Shown: positions 33,567 through 44,269 of the stretch, one piece after another
Position numbering within the stretch: the stretch's first letter is position 1
Layout of the letters: each line of letters begins with the position of its first letter
Origin: Halicephalobus mephisto
Lineage: Eukaryota; Nematoda; Chromadorea; Rhabditida; Panagrolaimidae
Assembly: GCA_009193035.1 (NCBI GenBank)
Contig: SWDT01000052.1
Span: 62,001-126,000 of the forward strand
DNA: 64,000 nt
Direction: 5' to 3'
Made by a program: the position numbers and the translations under genes
Notes under the pieces: model-generated
Told to the model about the DNA's origin: nothing
The model's input: the letters and a program-made list of their open reading frames with translations, nothing else
Databases searched by the model: none

Positions 33567-34364
33567 TTTTAGAGAATTTTGAAATGAAAAATCTTCCACA
33601 ATTTTACAATAAAAAATAAAACAAACAAGTTGTAAACAGTGCACCAATAAGTAAGTCTGCTAGAATGGAACATGTACTTTTCCCGAGAAAAACCGAACTG
33701 TTACGGACACAAAACTGGCTTTTTTCGTCACAAACCCGTCACACCCAGAGTGAAATGACGCAGTGTTAAAATTGCACAAAATGAACTGGTGAAATTTTCG
33801 CGTTGAGAGCATGCGGCCTTGATTTTTTTACCTTTTCTCAATTTTTCATACAAAATTTATTAATTCTATAAAATCCGTATTAATACTATAAATCTTTTTT
33901 TCTCTTATTATAATTAACAGACCTTCTTTGTTCCGATGATTTTGAATTTTCAAGAAATTTTAATTTCATATGCAATTTCTTATCAAATATATCGTGTCCT
34001 TCTTATAACTGTCGAGAAAACTATCATTTCTTAATTTTTATAATTTTTAAATATTACAATTGTAGTTATAGTTTTTGTCGAAATGCAGAGATAATATTGG
34101 ACAGAAGGTAATATTACTTATACTGGTTTGCAAAATTTTATGGATATCTATGTTCATAATATAAAATTAACTTATTATTTAAAGTTATTAATTATAACAA
34201 AATATTAATCAAAAGGACTGTAACATGCATCTTTCATATGCACATATGTACTAATAATCTGATTCTTCAAAATGAATTTTCTTTGTTTATCGTCTAGTTT
34301 ATTTCGTGCATTGAGAATTCGGGAACCTTTTTTTAAATGTTGAAGTGTTCTCCATCTAAAATAC

Positions 34365-35110
34365 TTAAATAACAAAGTAGAATATTATAGACATACTTTG
34401 TTCTGAAAATAATCCCAAACTGCCAGATCTTCTTGCAAAATCAACAATATGATTTTCGAAAATATGCTTTTTTAAAGAAGTTTCAATCCACGAATAATAT
34501 AATCTCCAGTAATTAAAAAATTTCCGAATTGTGTGATCTAATTTTTCAATATCTCCAAATTGCAACCATTCTGCGTCTGCGAGACATTCAATATCACTCA
34601 TTAAATATAATAAATCAGAAAATACACCTGAGTATTTACTTTCTTGAACTAATTTAAGTACTTTTCGACAGTCTCCTCCAGAAAGCTCCTTGGAAGGGTA
34701 TCGGATATAAGCACCGCTTTTCTCAATGAAGTTAATGAAATTACTGATGTTAAATTCTACTGCATTCTTATAGATCTTGTTGATAGGTGAGCATAGTATA
34801 TGGCAAATAGGAATTGCAAAATGCTCTGCGTTAATTAACGAGTTCAGTGAATATCTCTTTGTACTCATACATGATGGATAAAGATTTGAGTAGCCAATAT
34901 TGATCATATTTTTTAACTGTTCTACATTATACGTAAGTGAATATCTTGTTCTTATATCTGCATATGCTCCAGCTTTTATTCTACGCCATGATATATGGCA
35001 AAACAGACATAGAAAAGGGGCTGCATTTGATTGTAATCCTACAATGGTGTTTAAGAACTAGTAGTCTCCTACAAATCAACTACGAAAGATAATTTGTATA
35101 TTAAAACAAC
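34365..35110 (-). pseudogene. Transposase-like protein fragment of an unclassified family
   Basis: A 180-codon frame (34907-34365) plus in-frame upstream sequence to about 35065. Its order of motifs resembles a large animal transposon-type protein family seen in nematodes and cnidarians: a C-x2-C-like CLFCHISWRRIK segment, RTRYSL, then RYSLNSLINAEHFAIPICHI, and later HIFENHIVDFARRSGSLGLF with SEQS. I cannot name the family with certainty. No intact N-terminus or inverted repeats were seen. It ends next to the inverted LTR-like copy. Confidence 0.45.
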
Positions 35111-35219
35111 TTCCATCTTGATTAATTTGTGAACTCTCTCAATTACAATACCTTCTAATTCCAGATCTTCTAGATTTGAACAGCAGTAATCAAAAATAGG
35201 TCTAAAAAATAGATCCTTA

Positions 35220-35546
35220 TGTAGGCATAAAGATCGGAGTTAAACCGGAAACAGCCTAAAGAGAATGCCCAAATCTACACCCAGTCAGCCGACGCTTGGG
35301 AGATGAGACTAAAGTATCAGAGAATCAGTCGTTGAGAAAATCCAACTCTAACTTGGTCCGAGTTTGACTTCGGTCAAACGAGGACCTTTCCTCTCTTTGT
35401 TCTATGCTTATGTTAAGATAAACAGGCTTAATTCCTAACAGTAGGAACCAACAGTTTTCCACCCAATCAAGGAGCTCCCAAGGTGTCACACCATCGACAA
35501 TCTCCCCTTCTTACTACATATCTTACTCCATATTTTACTACAACAG
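35220..35546 (-). repeat. LTR-like (or terminal-inverted-repeat-like) sequence, right copy
   Basis: Reverse complement of the left copy at 20494-20817. On its own strand it runs from about TGTTGTAGTA to GCCTACA. The core 35220-35490 is the well conserved part. Small indels and about 10-15 percent substitutions separate the two copies, so the event is not recent. Confidence 0.65.
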
Positions 35547-35596
35547 CTGTAATAAATAACAAAATACCCCTTGTCGACATAGTCGAAGATGACAGT

Positions 35597-35862
35597 ACAG
35601 TGGACTCGCGATAAATAGAAGCTCGATAAGGGAGCTTACCTAAAATACACAAGGCTTACAGGGGGAAGAGGGTCCCAGAAAAGCGCCATGTAAACCTTAT
35701 ATTTTAGACAAGCTCCCTAAGTGGAAAAACGTGTTAAATGGAACTCAGAAATGCCATTTGATCTTTAACGTTCCCTAAGTTGAACATTCGATAACTAAAA
35801 AATTGCCATAAGTGGAACGTTTTCCTGATCCCTTCAATTTTCACTTATTTCGAGTCTACTGT
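35597..35862. mobile_element. MITE with pogo/Tigger-like inverted repeats, copy A
   Basis: Left end ACAGTGGACTCGCGATAAAT and right end CACTTATTTCGAGTCTACTGT are inverted repeats, flanked by TA on both sides as in Tc1/mariner/pogo insertions. The 266-bp interior has no ORF and contains further AAGTGGAA / AACGTTCC motifs that can pair. Confidence 0.75.
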
Positions 35863-35962
35863 AGTGGAGAACGGTAGAAGAATCATCAATGTAAAAGAGG
35901 AAAGCGGACCTTTATACTTCACTATTAATGTGCCTGATTTGCGTTTTGTGTTTACTGTAATT

Positions 35963-36135
35963 ACAGTCGAACTTGGATATAAAGTACACTCTTAGGATTG
36001 GGCAAAACGTATGTTATAAGAAAGGATATATTATAGCAGGGGTAAATTTGGAGACAGACTATCAAACTCACTCAGACCGTATGGTATAACAAGAGATATG
36101 TTATAGCGGGGGATCTTATATCCAAATTCTACTGT
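35963..36135. mobile_element. MITE with pogo/Tigger-like inverted repeats, copy B
   Basis: Left end ACAGTCGAACTTGGATATAA and right end TTATATCCAAATTCTACTGT are inverted repeats next to TA dinucleotides. The internal GTTATAAGAAAGGATATATT pairs with itself in part. It lies 100 bp from copy A; the two terminal repeats share ACAGT-GA and are related but not identical. Confidence 0.75.
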
Positions 36136-36139
36136 ATAT

Positions 36140-37130
36140 AATGCTTTAAATAATCATAATGTCTTATGTCTTATATCTTGCTTTGCCGCGGTTGTTGTAA
36201 TTATCACTTTTTTAGTTTAATTACCCAAGTTTGAGGCAATAAAGAGATTGATACAAATCAGTAGTAAAAAGGATTACTACGTTTACCCTTAGTTACGAAA
36301 AGAATGATTAAAATTGACCAGTTAAGAAAACAAACACCTCCGAAACGAAATCACTAAATCTTGACAAACAGGTGAAGGAGTACTTTCAGGTTTTCTCAAT
36401 TTTTGATATATGAAATTTTACAAATTTATTTCGTTTTCTCATTTTAGAAGAGCGTTTACCAAAAATTAAATACGGATTCTCTAATGTGTACTTGATAAAC
36501 TACAAAATCAGCTACAACTTGTTTCAAAAGGCCACTTCGAGTAGTCTCCTCCTTCGTAGTCAATAACACAGCTGTCGATTTCCGAATTAGTTCAAAATTC
36601 TTTATCAAAGTTTACCTAAAAATCACCAATAATTATTTAATTAAAAACAAAATTTAAAAAACTTTTAATTTTCCAAACTTGAAATCAGAAGTGTAAATTT
36701 CGCAATTGAAAGTTTAATTTTGGTTGAAAATAATTTTAAAATTTGCAAAAAACGGTAAAATAAATCCTAAATCGGTCATATACAATCCAAAGCATCATTA
36801 AAACAATAAAAAAACAAATTTTAATTGATAAAAATTTTAATTTGAAAAATTTTCATATATCAATTTTATTTCCCAAAACATCCGGAAAATACCAGTTTTC
36901 CCCGTTTAAATGACTTTTTGAATGTTCTGATGGTCATTTTAGCCCTTTTGAAACCGAATAATCCTAAAAGGGACTAACTTTTCCCAACACGCAATTGGAA
37001 AAACTGGCGCATGAGTCAGTCAAAGTGACCATGTTTTCCAGTCATAACATCGCTCCAGACCATTCTTTTTCCTGACGGGTTTTCGAGTCTTTTCTTGCCT
37101 TTCTGTTTTGCATCGATTAATCACTTCCGA
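36140..37130. other. Intergenic DNA before the MADF-BESS gene
   Basis: No exon was recognised. The final 150 bp become less AT-rich and include TTTTCCTGACGGG and a pyrimidine-rich run, consistent with a promoter and leader for the gene starting at 37133. Confidence 0.4.
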
Positions 37131-37132
37131 AA

Positions 37133-39108
37133 ATGGATTCCGATTCTGTTACTCAAGTCGACGATGGTGCTGCTGACAAACCAGATACTCAAACAGTTAC
37201 TATTGAAACTTTGCCTACTGGAGAAGTAATTTCCCAAGTTATTTCGAATATCGACGTCGGATCTGCCGGAAGCTTAGACGGGGAAACCAAGGACCAGACA
37301 TTGAATAAAAGTAGTGCAAATTCTAGTACTTTCATAGATGGAGGAACCGGAACGAAACTGATAGAATTAGTGAAGGAATATCCAGAACTGTTCGACAAGA
37401 CCCATCCTCTCTACTGCAACAACTCTCACAAGGGAGTCATCTGGTCCAGAATCGCTAAGGAGCTAGGGATCGGTTCAGGTAGGCTTTTCCACAAGTAATT
37501 CTAAAATTTAAGATATATTTCCATATATGAATAATGTTCTTATTGCCTTACAGTACATTAGTTTATTGATTTCATATATGGATTTTTAATAATATCCCCA
37601 TATATGGATTCTTCTCTCTGTCAACTTAAACTACATTACTTTACTACTTTTACATATGAATGATGTTCTTATTGCCTTACAGTACATTAGTTTATTGATT
37701 TCATATATGGATTTTTAATAATATCCCCATATATGGATTCTTTTCTCTGTCAATTTAAACTACATTACTTTACTAATTTTATATATCTACCTTTAACGAT
37801 ATTTCCATATATAAATAATGTCTCTATCGACTTGAACTACATTCTTTTATGGATTTCATACATAAATACCACTTTTATGAATGAAAACTGCGTTATTTGA
37901 CTAATGTCATATATCAACTTTTGACCTATAGTTTCATATATGAATGTTATCCCCATTTCTTTAAACAATGTTCTCTGATTAGCTCCTTACATGAATGCTA
38001 TCTCTACCTACTCGAATCATACTTTTTGCTTGTTTCATATATCAATTTCTAACTATACTTATGTGAATGTCACCCTTGTCTAAAATCCAATTTTTACTAA
38101 TTTCATAGTGAATTTCCAGCGAAAAAAACACGTGAACAGTTTTCGTACATGAGAAAACGGTTCAAGACGGAGTACTTTGCTCGTAAACAAGGCCTTCGAC
38201 GTCCGCTCGCTCCAGACCCAGATTCCAGCAACTATCGTCAGCCGTTGTTTGTTTATGAACAGCTTCAGTTCTTGGAACAAGCTCTTGAGAATGAGTTGAC
38301 CGCAGGGTTAATGAACGAGACTGATACTGTCGACACTTCAATTGTCAAAGAAGAATATTTCGATTTGGATCCTCCCAGATTAAGTATTGGAGCAAACTTG
38401 GGAACTAGTGATGCTTTACCGTCGATGGATTCTTGTGAGTCTTATTAATTTTAATTAGGATTTTCAGTCTAGTGGAAATTTAAAAATTTCTCAGAATTGT
38501 GGAGATTTTAGAATTGTCCAGAATCTTATTGAAAACTAAAATTTAATAGAAGCTTCTGAAGCCTTTTATAATTTTATGTAAATTTTCGAAACCCTTCAGG
38601 ATCCAGTAAAGTTTTAGAATCTTCTAAAATTAGAAATTTTCACGATTTTCTGGAAATTTTTAGACGTTTTAAAAATCTAGAAAATTTCTTAAAATCTGGA
38701 ATTTAGGATTTAAAAAATTCCGAAAATTCGTTCGGAGACAATTTTGTAAAAATTTTTTTATTTTTCTGATAATTTTTGGAATTGTTTGTTTTAGATTCTC
38801 CAAGTAGAAAACGTCCAACTCCAGGATCTCTTCCAAGTCCCATGAATCATCAGTTACCAGTTCCCCCGAAGCAGCAACCCCGGGTTGATCCACAGCAAAT
38901 GATGAACTTTTTAAAGATGTTGGCTGAGGTTCAGAAGAATCAACAACCTAAAAATGACTCTGATGAAGAATGTACACTTTTTGGAAAACAAGTAGCTGGA
39001 GATCTCCGGACTTTGAGCATGAAGAACAGAGCTATTGCTAGATTCCAGATTAACAAAGTTCTTATGGAGCTTTTCCTCAGGGAAATTGGACATTCTAAAG
39101 CAGATTGA
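37133..39108 (+). CDS. MADF-BESS domain DNA-binding protein
   Basis: A putative transcription regulator. Three exons, 37133-37478, 38120-38434 and 38795-39108, give 324 residues. The MADF domain (about residues 75-160, Myb/SANT-like) runs LIELVKEYPELFDKTHPLYC, then VIWSRIAKELG, and over the intron TREQFSYMRKRFKTEY. A Pro-rich linker follows. The BESS motif is near the C-terminus, seen as LFGKQVAGDLRTLSMKNRAI and RFQINKVLMELF. The combination is shared by Drosophila Adf-1 relatives and nematode madf genes. The N-terminal 70 residues are acidic and low in complexity. Intron 1 carries a 128-bp tandem duplication. The specific orthologue is not assigned. Confidence 0.9.
37524..38050. repeat. 128-bp tandem duplication and TATATGGATT repeats in MADF-BESS intron 1
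   Basis: A block with ATGTTCTTATTGCCTTACAG and CCCCATATATGGATTCTT at 37530 is repeated at 37660 almost unchanged. Weaker copies of the ATTTCATATAT / TTTCCATATAT motif continue to about 38050 at 40-70 bp spacing. Confidence 0.8.
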
Positions 39109-39229
39109 TCACTTAGATGCACTTTTGCAATTTACATATTGTTATTGTGTTTCTTTGTTTTCGTGGATAAAATCATTGCCAGAAAGGATTGATGTTTTTT
39201 GTTGGGATAGTTGATGGAGGATTTACAGG

Positions 39230-39480
39230 AAAGGAAATAGAAGACCAATTATTTTAGAAAAAAGAACACTCATTCTTGAAAGAGAAAGAAGAAAAGTCGT
39301 TTTCGGAAGGGAGAGAAAGAATCATTTCTAAAAAAGAGGAAGGATAGAAGAAATTTCGTCTCTAAAAAGAAAGGAAAGGTAAAAGTTGCCTCTAAAAAAG
39401 AAAAAAAAGGAAAATTCGTCCTCGAAAGAAGGAAAAAGTAGAAATTTAGTTTTCAAAGAAAAATTACCCAAAAAGTGAAA
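39230..39480. repeat. Purine-rich tract downstream of the MADF-BESS gene
   Basis: About 200 bp of GAAAGGAAAAGTAGAAATTT-like purine-rich units (AAAAAGAAAGGAAAGG, GAAAGAAGGAAAAAG) repeat at roughly 40 bp with TTCGTC / GTCTCTAAAAA spacers. It sits between the ends of two convergent genes. Confidence 0.55.
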
Positions 39481-39736
39481 ATTCCAAGATCAGACTTGCA
39501 AGATAAAAGTCGAAATAGATATCTTCAAAATCCCAAAAATCACTAAAATCGGCAAGAAACTTGAATTTTTGCAAGTTTTCTTTAAAAATTATTTCAAAAT
39601 TCCAGAATTTAAAAACAAAATACGCTTAAATAAGATCGAAAAAATCCCAGGACGAATTTTCGAACTTAATACTATCTTTAAAAACTTGTTATTTAAATTT
39701 TAAACAATTATTTTATTTCTTCGAAATTTACTGTAA

Positions 39737-42700
39737 CTAAAAAAGGGATTCTTCTTCTTGAAGAAGGACCCGTCCAACTAGTTGTCTTCCGATTTCGAAA
39801 CTGCAGTCTTGATTGGACATTTCGTACTTCCATCCCCCGAACCTCCCTCTCGAGAAGATCTGACGAGATTCGAGGACTTCAGTGGCTCTATCAAGTTCCG
39901 ATTGCCGTTCTATCGACGGGATAGGATACCCATAATCGAGTACAGTATTCCAAGAGGAGTAGACTTGATCAACTGAAGAAATAATTCCGGTTTCTAGAAG
40001 TCCTTCAACTGTCTTCTCCAGAAGGAAATCAGAATCCATTTTTTCGTCGCTTTTTAGTCCGATTTCACAAAGAACAGACCAGAATCTAGAAGGATCAGGA
40101 ACTAGCAACGGCGAAAAGTTGGAGATTACGGTACATCTGTAGAAGATTATTTCAGGTCGAGGAAAGTAGGCCCAACTGAGGGATTTAGTGAAGTCAGATC
40201 GGGGAAGACGGAGTCCGATCCCAACTAAGGCTACCTGAAAAACCGTACTATTATAAAAACAAAAATTAAAAATTATTACGAAACAGTCTGGACACGAGTT
40301 TTTTAAAATTTCCCAAAATTAAGAATTTCAGAAATTTTTACGTTTTTCCACTAGATTTTGAAGAGTTTACAAATTTTAGCAAGATTCTAGAAAGTTTCAG
40401 AATTTTTCACTGTATTCTGAAAGGTCCTGCTAAATTTAGGAAAAACCTAAACTTTTAAAAAATTTTTGATATTTTATAAATTACTAAAGAAATTTCAAAA
40501 GCTTTGGGGATTTTCTTGAAATTAAAAAAATTCTAAATTTCCTAATAAATTCTAAAAAAACCTAAATCCTACTAAAAACCAAAATTTAAATTCGCCTTTG
40601 AAAATTTCGCTTCGAGATTTGGTTGCGCGCGATAATTTCGAGAAAGTCATCCGTAAACTCGCGTTTATATAAAAATTGTTTTTTCTATTTACCTGAGATT
40701 TGTTTGAAATTTATTCAAAACTACTTAAATACACCATTTTAATAATTCTCAACGTAAATAACGTAATTCTAACGTGTTTTTTAAATTGTTTATTTTTTTT
40801 GTTAAACTTGAATTTTCATATATCGACAATTTCCCTACTTTTTAGATTCGAGTTCTGGTTTATCCAAAAATGTCAGACTCCGAAGAGTAAGTCACTTCTA
40901 TTACTGCAAAATGCAAAATTTGCTTTCAGTAACTACTACGACGACAATTCCCAGTCTCCAGAAGCCGTCCCAACTCAAGACGACGAGGACGAAGACGAAC
41001 TTGACGCTTTCATGTCTTCTATCGAGAAACAAGCTGCTCATGATAAACAGGAATCTGAAGACAAAGCGAAAAAAGTCGAAGAAACAGGGGACACAGGTGC
41101 CGGGCCGAGCAACAGGGTAGATTTAGACGCCGAAGACGAAGCAGATGAATTCGTTCTCAATTACGATCCTTCCAAAATGCTCACAGAGGAAGAAGACATC
41201 GATGATTATGCTCTCGCTGACACTGCCAGAGGTAGAGACGAAGAAGGCAACGTTATTTACCAAGGATCCAGGAAAGCTGCTGCTATTCCTCCTCCTAGCG
41301 AATCCATTTCCGAAGTACCTTCGACTGCCGCATCTGAAGTCACACCACCACCTCCTCCTCCTCCGGAACCTAAGAAAGAAGTCAAGCCCCCACCGACTGA
41401 AGCCGAACTTTTTGCTCAATCCAAGAGAGCTGTCAAACGCTATCACCAATGGGGATTTACTAAAGGCAACACAGATTCCATGGTTCCTGCTCCTCCTCCA
41501 CCACCTCCTGACGAACCACAACCGACAAAAAAGAAATCTCGCTTCAGTGATTGATGAATATCCCCTCAAGGAAACTCGTCTGTTTTATCAAAGTTGACGG
41601 TCAGCACGCAAGATCGAAACTTAGACTTGTCAAGATGATTCAAGAAATCCACACAAGTTATCAATTTAATCAGGACAGCTTTTTGGATAAAAAATCTGCG
41701 AACATTGTTTCGGCACGAAAATCCCAAATTCCGGTCTTGCATGTTGGCCGTCAACTTTGATAAAACAAAGATCTGATCTCGTTGATTTATGAAATGAAAA
41801 CCAACCTTTGAATGCTTCAGATTCAGGTCGGGACACAATCCAGTGATCTTCCCCAGCACAGTCAGCGGTATTGTGGAGATGAGAAAGTCATACTGTATTG
41901 TAGAAATGGACCCGGATTTCTCTCTTACTGTAATTTCTTTCTTTTCTGGATTTACTTTGGTGACGGTAGTGCTGAATCGGAACCAGGATTTTGGGTATTT
42001 CGCAACTACCCTCTTCCACAGTTCCCCCATTCCAAGACAATCTGCAGGGTACCTAAATTATGAAAATATATTATTGTAAAACTGAAAATGAACATTATTG
42101 AGAAATGATTTTGACAGATTTTCTAGAAATTGCTAAAATTGTAGATTTTAAGTTTTTACTAGATCCCGGAAATTTCTGGCGGATTCTGATTTTGTGGTAT
42201 TTTAAAAAACAAAAGTTAAAATTTTCACAAAGTGATTTAAAATGAATTTTTAGGATTTTCTGAAAACTTTAAAATTACTAGTTTTAAAGATTATTGAATT
42301 TTAAGTTTGAAATTTTGATATAATAGAAAAATCAAAAAATCCAACCTAAAAAAACTCCTGTCATGTTTGGTGTCGTGATCTATCAAGTCTTGTTTATCCA
42401 GCGCTGCTCTCATTTGAATAGCTTCGAGATCGACTTTGGGTACTCTGCCTTCTACCCACTTGCAGTTCATCTCATTCAACTTCACCGTCCAGACCTGGAA
42501 ATTCAAAATTAACAAAAATCATGAATCTTAGAAATTGCCTCAAAGGAGATTTTTAAAAAATCAAAGTAGTCTAAAATTTTGAGTGGTACTTATTTCGCAA
42601 TCTTATACAATTTCGTAATCGATCATATTATAAAAATCATGAATCTTAGAAATTGCCTCGAAGAGGATTTTTAAAAATCAAAGTAGTCTAAAATTTCGAT

Positions 42701-43479
42701 TTTACGTAATAGTACTTTGGCAATTGATTTTTCGGGGTTATATTATTTTTAAGTAGATCTAGAACCTTCTAAATTAGGATATATAAAGTGCAAAAGATCC
42801 ATCTACCCGAGATTAAGGATTATATATGGGATTGTATGTAAAAATAAAAAACCACACTGGTACAGTAACCTGGAAATGAGTAATTATGCTTAATGAATTT
42901 AAACTCACTTTTTCGTTGTAAGGTCTGATGAAGATTTCCTGGAGGGTTTTTCCGAAAAAATAAAGAGAAAATTCTTCAAAATTGGCAAAATCTTTTTTTT
43001 CTTGATCCTGGAACCGATTCTGGAGTTCCTTGACGCAGGTTTGTTTCACGTCCTCCGGGAAGTATGGGACTGAGGACTGGACCGGATAGGGGACGTAGTT
43101 GGACTCTGGGTCTTGGGGTGGGTGTGATCCCAGCACGTGTTTCATGTCTGCTTTGACGGTTCTCTTGATGCAGTGCCATTCTGGAACGACGGATTGAAGT
43201 GTTTTCAGAAAAGAAGAAAATCTGGAAGCTCCGGTGATGTGCACCCCGAGATCCCAACTGAACCCGTTGTGGTCCGTCACGGTCGAAGCTAATCCTCCAG
43301 GAACCGGCTCTTTTTCGACAACAGAAACTTCTAAATCCTGGAAATTATATATTAAAAATAATTAAATGTGTGAAACTCACCTCCAGAATCCCGTTTTCTA
43401 TCAAGTCCGAAATTCTCGAAACCGCCCCGATCCCCGTCGGCCCGGCCCCGACAATCACTATTTTTTGCTTATTTGACAT
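39737..43479 (-). CDS. glf-1: UDP-galactopyranose mutase (eukaryotic type)
   Basis: A flavoenzyme that interconverts UDP-galactopyranose and UDP-galactofuranose, needed for galactofuranose-containing surface glycans in nematodes. Five exons, 43479-43381, 43337-42909, 42494-42346, 42052-41806 and 40234-39737, give 473 residues. The FAD dinucleotide motif GAGPTG is at 11-16 and PGGLAST at 46-52. VPYPVQ and IRPYNEKVW mark the middle. The C-terminus has YRCTVISNFSP and SRGRFGGWKYEMSNQDCSF (arginine-rich substrate and FAD region, about 436-454), all as in fungal UGMs. The exon 3 and exon 4 donors are GTTGGA and GTTGGT, non-consensus but required by frame. Intron 4 (41805-40235) contains an antisense gene and a MITE. 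The family is absent from vertebrates. Confidence 0.93.
40870..41554 (+). CDS. Acidic, Pro-rich protein resembling the N-terminus of helicase DDX42
   Basis: Two exons, 40870-40886 and 40930-41554, give 213 residues, starting MSDSEDNYYDDNSQS. The segment DELDAFMSSIEKQAAHDKQE (about residues 26-45) followed by acidic runs and YALADTARGRDEEGNVIYQG resembles the region in front of the DEAD-box domain in DDX42/DDX46-type splicing helicases. Poly-Pro stretches (TPPPPPPPEPKK, PAPPPPPPDEP) and a basic end, KKKSRFSD, follow. No helicase domain is present before the stop. The gene lies entirely within an intron of glf-1 on the opposite strand. A TTTTTAG acceptor 25 bp before the ATG suits trans-splicing. 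It may be a free-standing N-terminal homologue or an independent disordered splicing protein. Confidence 0.75.
41580..41766. mobile_element. MITE with TGTTTTATCAAAGTTGACGG inverted repeats
   Basis: The left end TGTTTTATCAAAGTTGACGG (from 41582) and the right end, the same sequence reversed (CCGTCAACTTTGATAAAACA, ending about 41765), are perfect over 20 bp and continue imperfectly to about 28 bp. The interior has no transposase. It starts about 27 bp after the stop of the nested plus-strand gene and ends about 40 bp before glf-1 exon 4. It therefore probably provides 3' untranslated sequence for the former. Confidence 0.85.
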
Positions 43480-43599
43480 AACGAATATGGAACTGAATAA
43501 AATTCAAGATCAATAAAACAATCAAAATTAGATCACTAGAATTGTCCGTTCTAATTTGACCTTGCGGTTCTGATCTGACGTAAATTTGACAGGAAAATA

Positions 43600-44230
43600 A
43601 AAATCAGACCAAAATTCAATGAAAATAAAAAGTATCAATATATGGAATTTTATAAATTCTAATAATTACCTCAAGTCCCGGCCAGATTATCCATTGTAAA
43701 TTTGGAAATTTCGGACGTTCCGAAACGAAAATACTGAAAAAAATCCGTCATTGAAAAAGTATTTTTTAGTGATGAATTTATTCACAAATAAGTTAAAATC
43801 ACGGAATTTGACTAAAAATAAAAATAAAAATAAAATAAAATAAAAATCACGAAATATTGATATATGAAATTTTGCAAATTCTAATGTTTACCTAAAATCC
43901 TAGTCAGATTACTCTTCGAAATTTTGCGAAATTTGCATGTTTTAAAGCAAAAATATTTCGGTTAATTTTATTCTTTATTGAAGATTCTATTTTTTGTTTT
44001 TTTAACGATAAACTTCTTTATAAACATGTTAAAACTACGTAAATATGATAAAAAAATAGAAATTAAACTAAAATAAAACTTTAAAATAAAAAAAATTACG
44101 AAATAACAAAAAATTAAACTTCACTGATGAGTCGCGTTGTTTACCTAAAATTCTGGCCAAATTACCCTTCGAAATCTTCCGAAATTTGCATGTCTTGACG
44201 CGAAAATATTTCAAAATCAGTTTAGTTCGT
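43600..44230. repeat. Three diverged copies of a 220-250 bp unit between glf-1 and the coiled-coil gene
   Basis: The block starting TTACCT-AA-TCC-GGCCAGATTA and running to CGAAATTT-GCATGTTTTAAAGC-AAAATA occurs at about 43668, 43889 and 44143. The unit includes GATATATGAAATTTT at the first two. It occupies the shared promoter region of two divergent genes. Confidence 0.65.
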
Positions 44231-44269
44231 TTTTTACCGGCGGATTTCTTAATTTTTTTCTTTTCGAAA

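Noticed and set aside
41566..41805. Continuation of the glf-1 exon 4 frame to 41566
   Set aside because: The conserved protein ends at the GTTGGT donor at 41805; the extension runs through the MITE and lacks similarity to the family.
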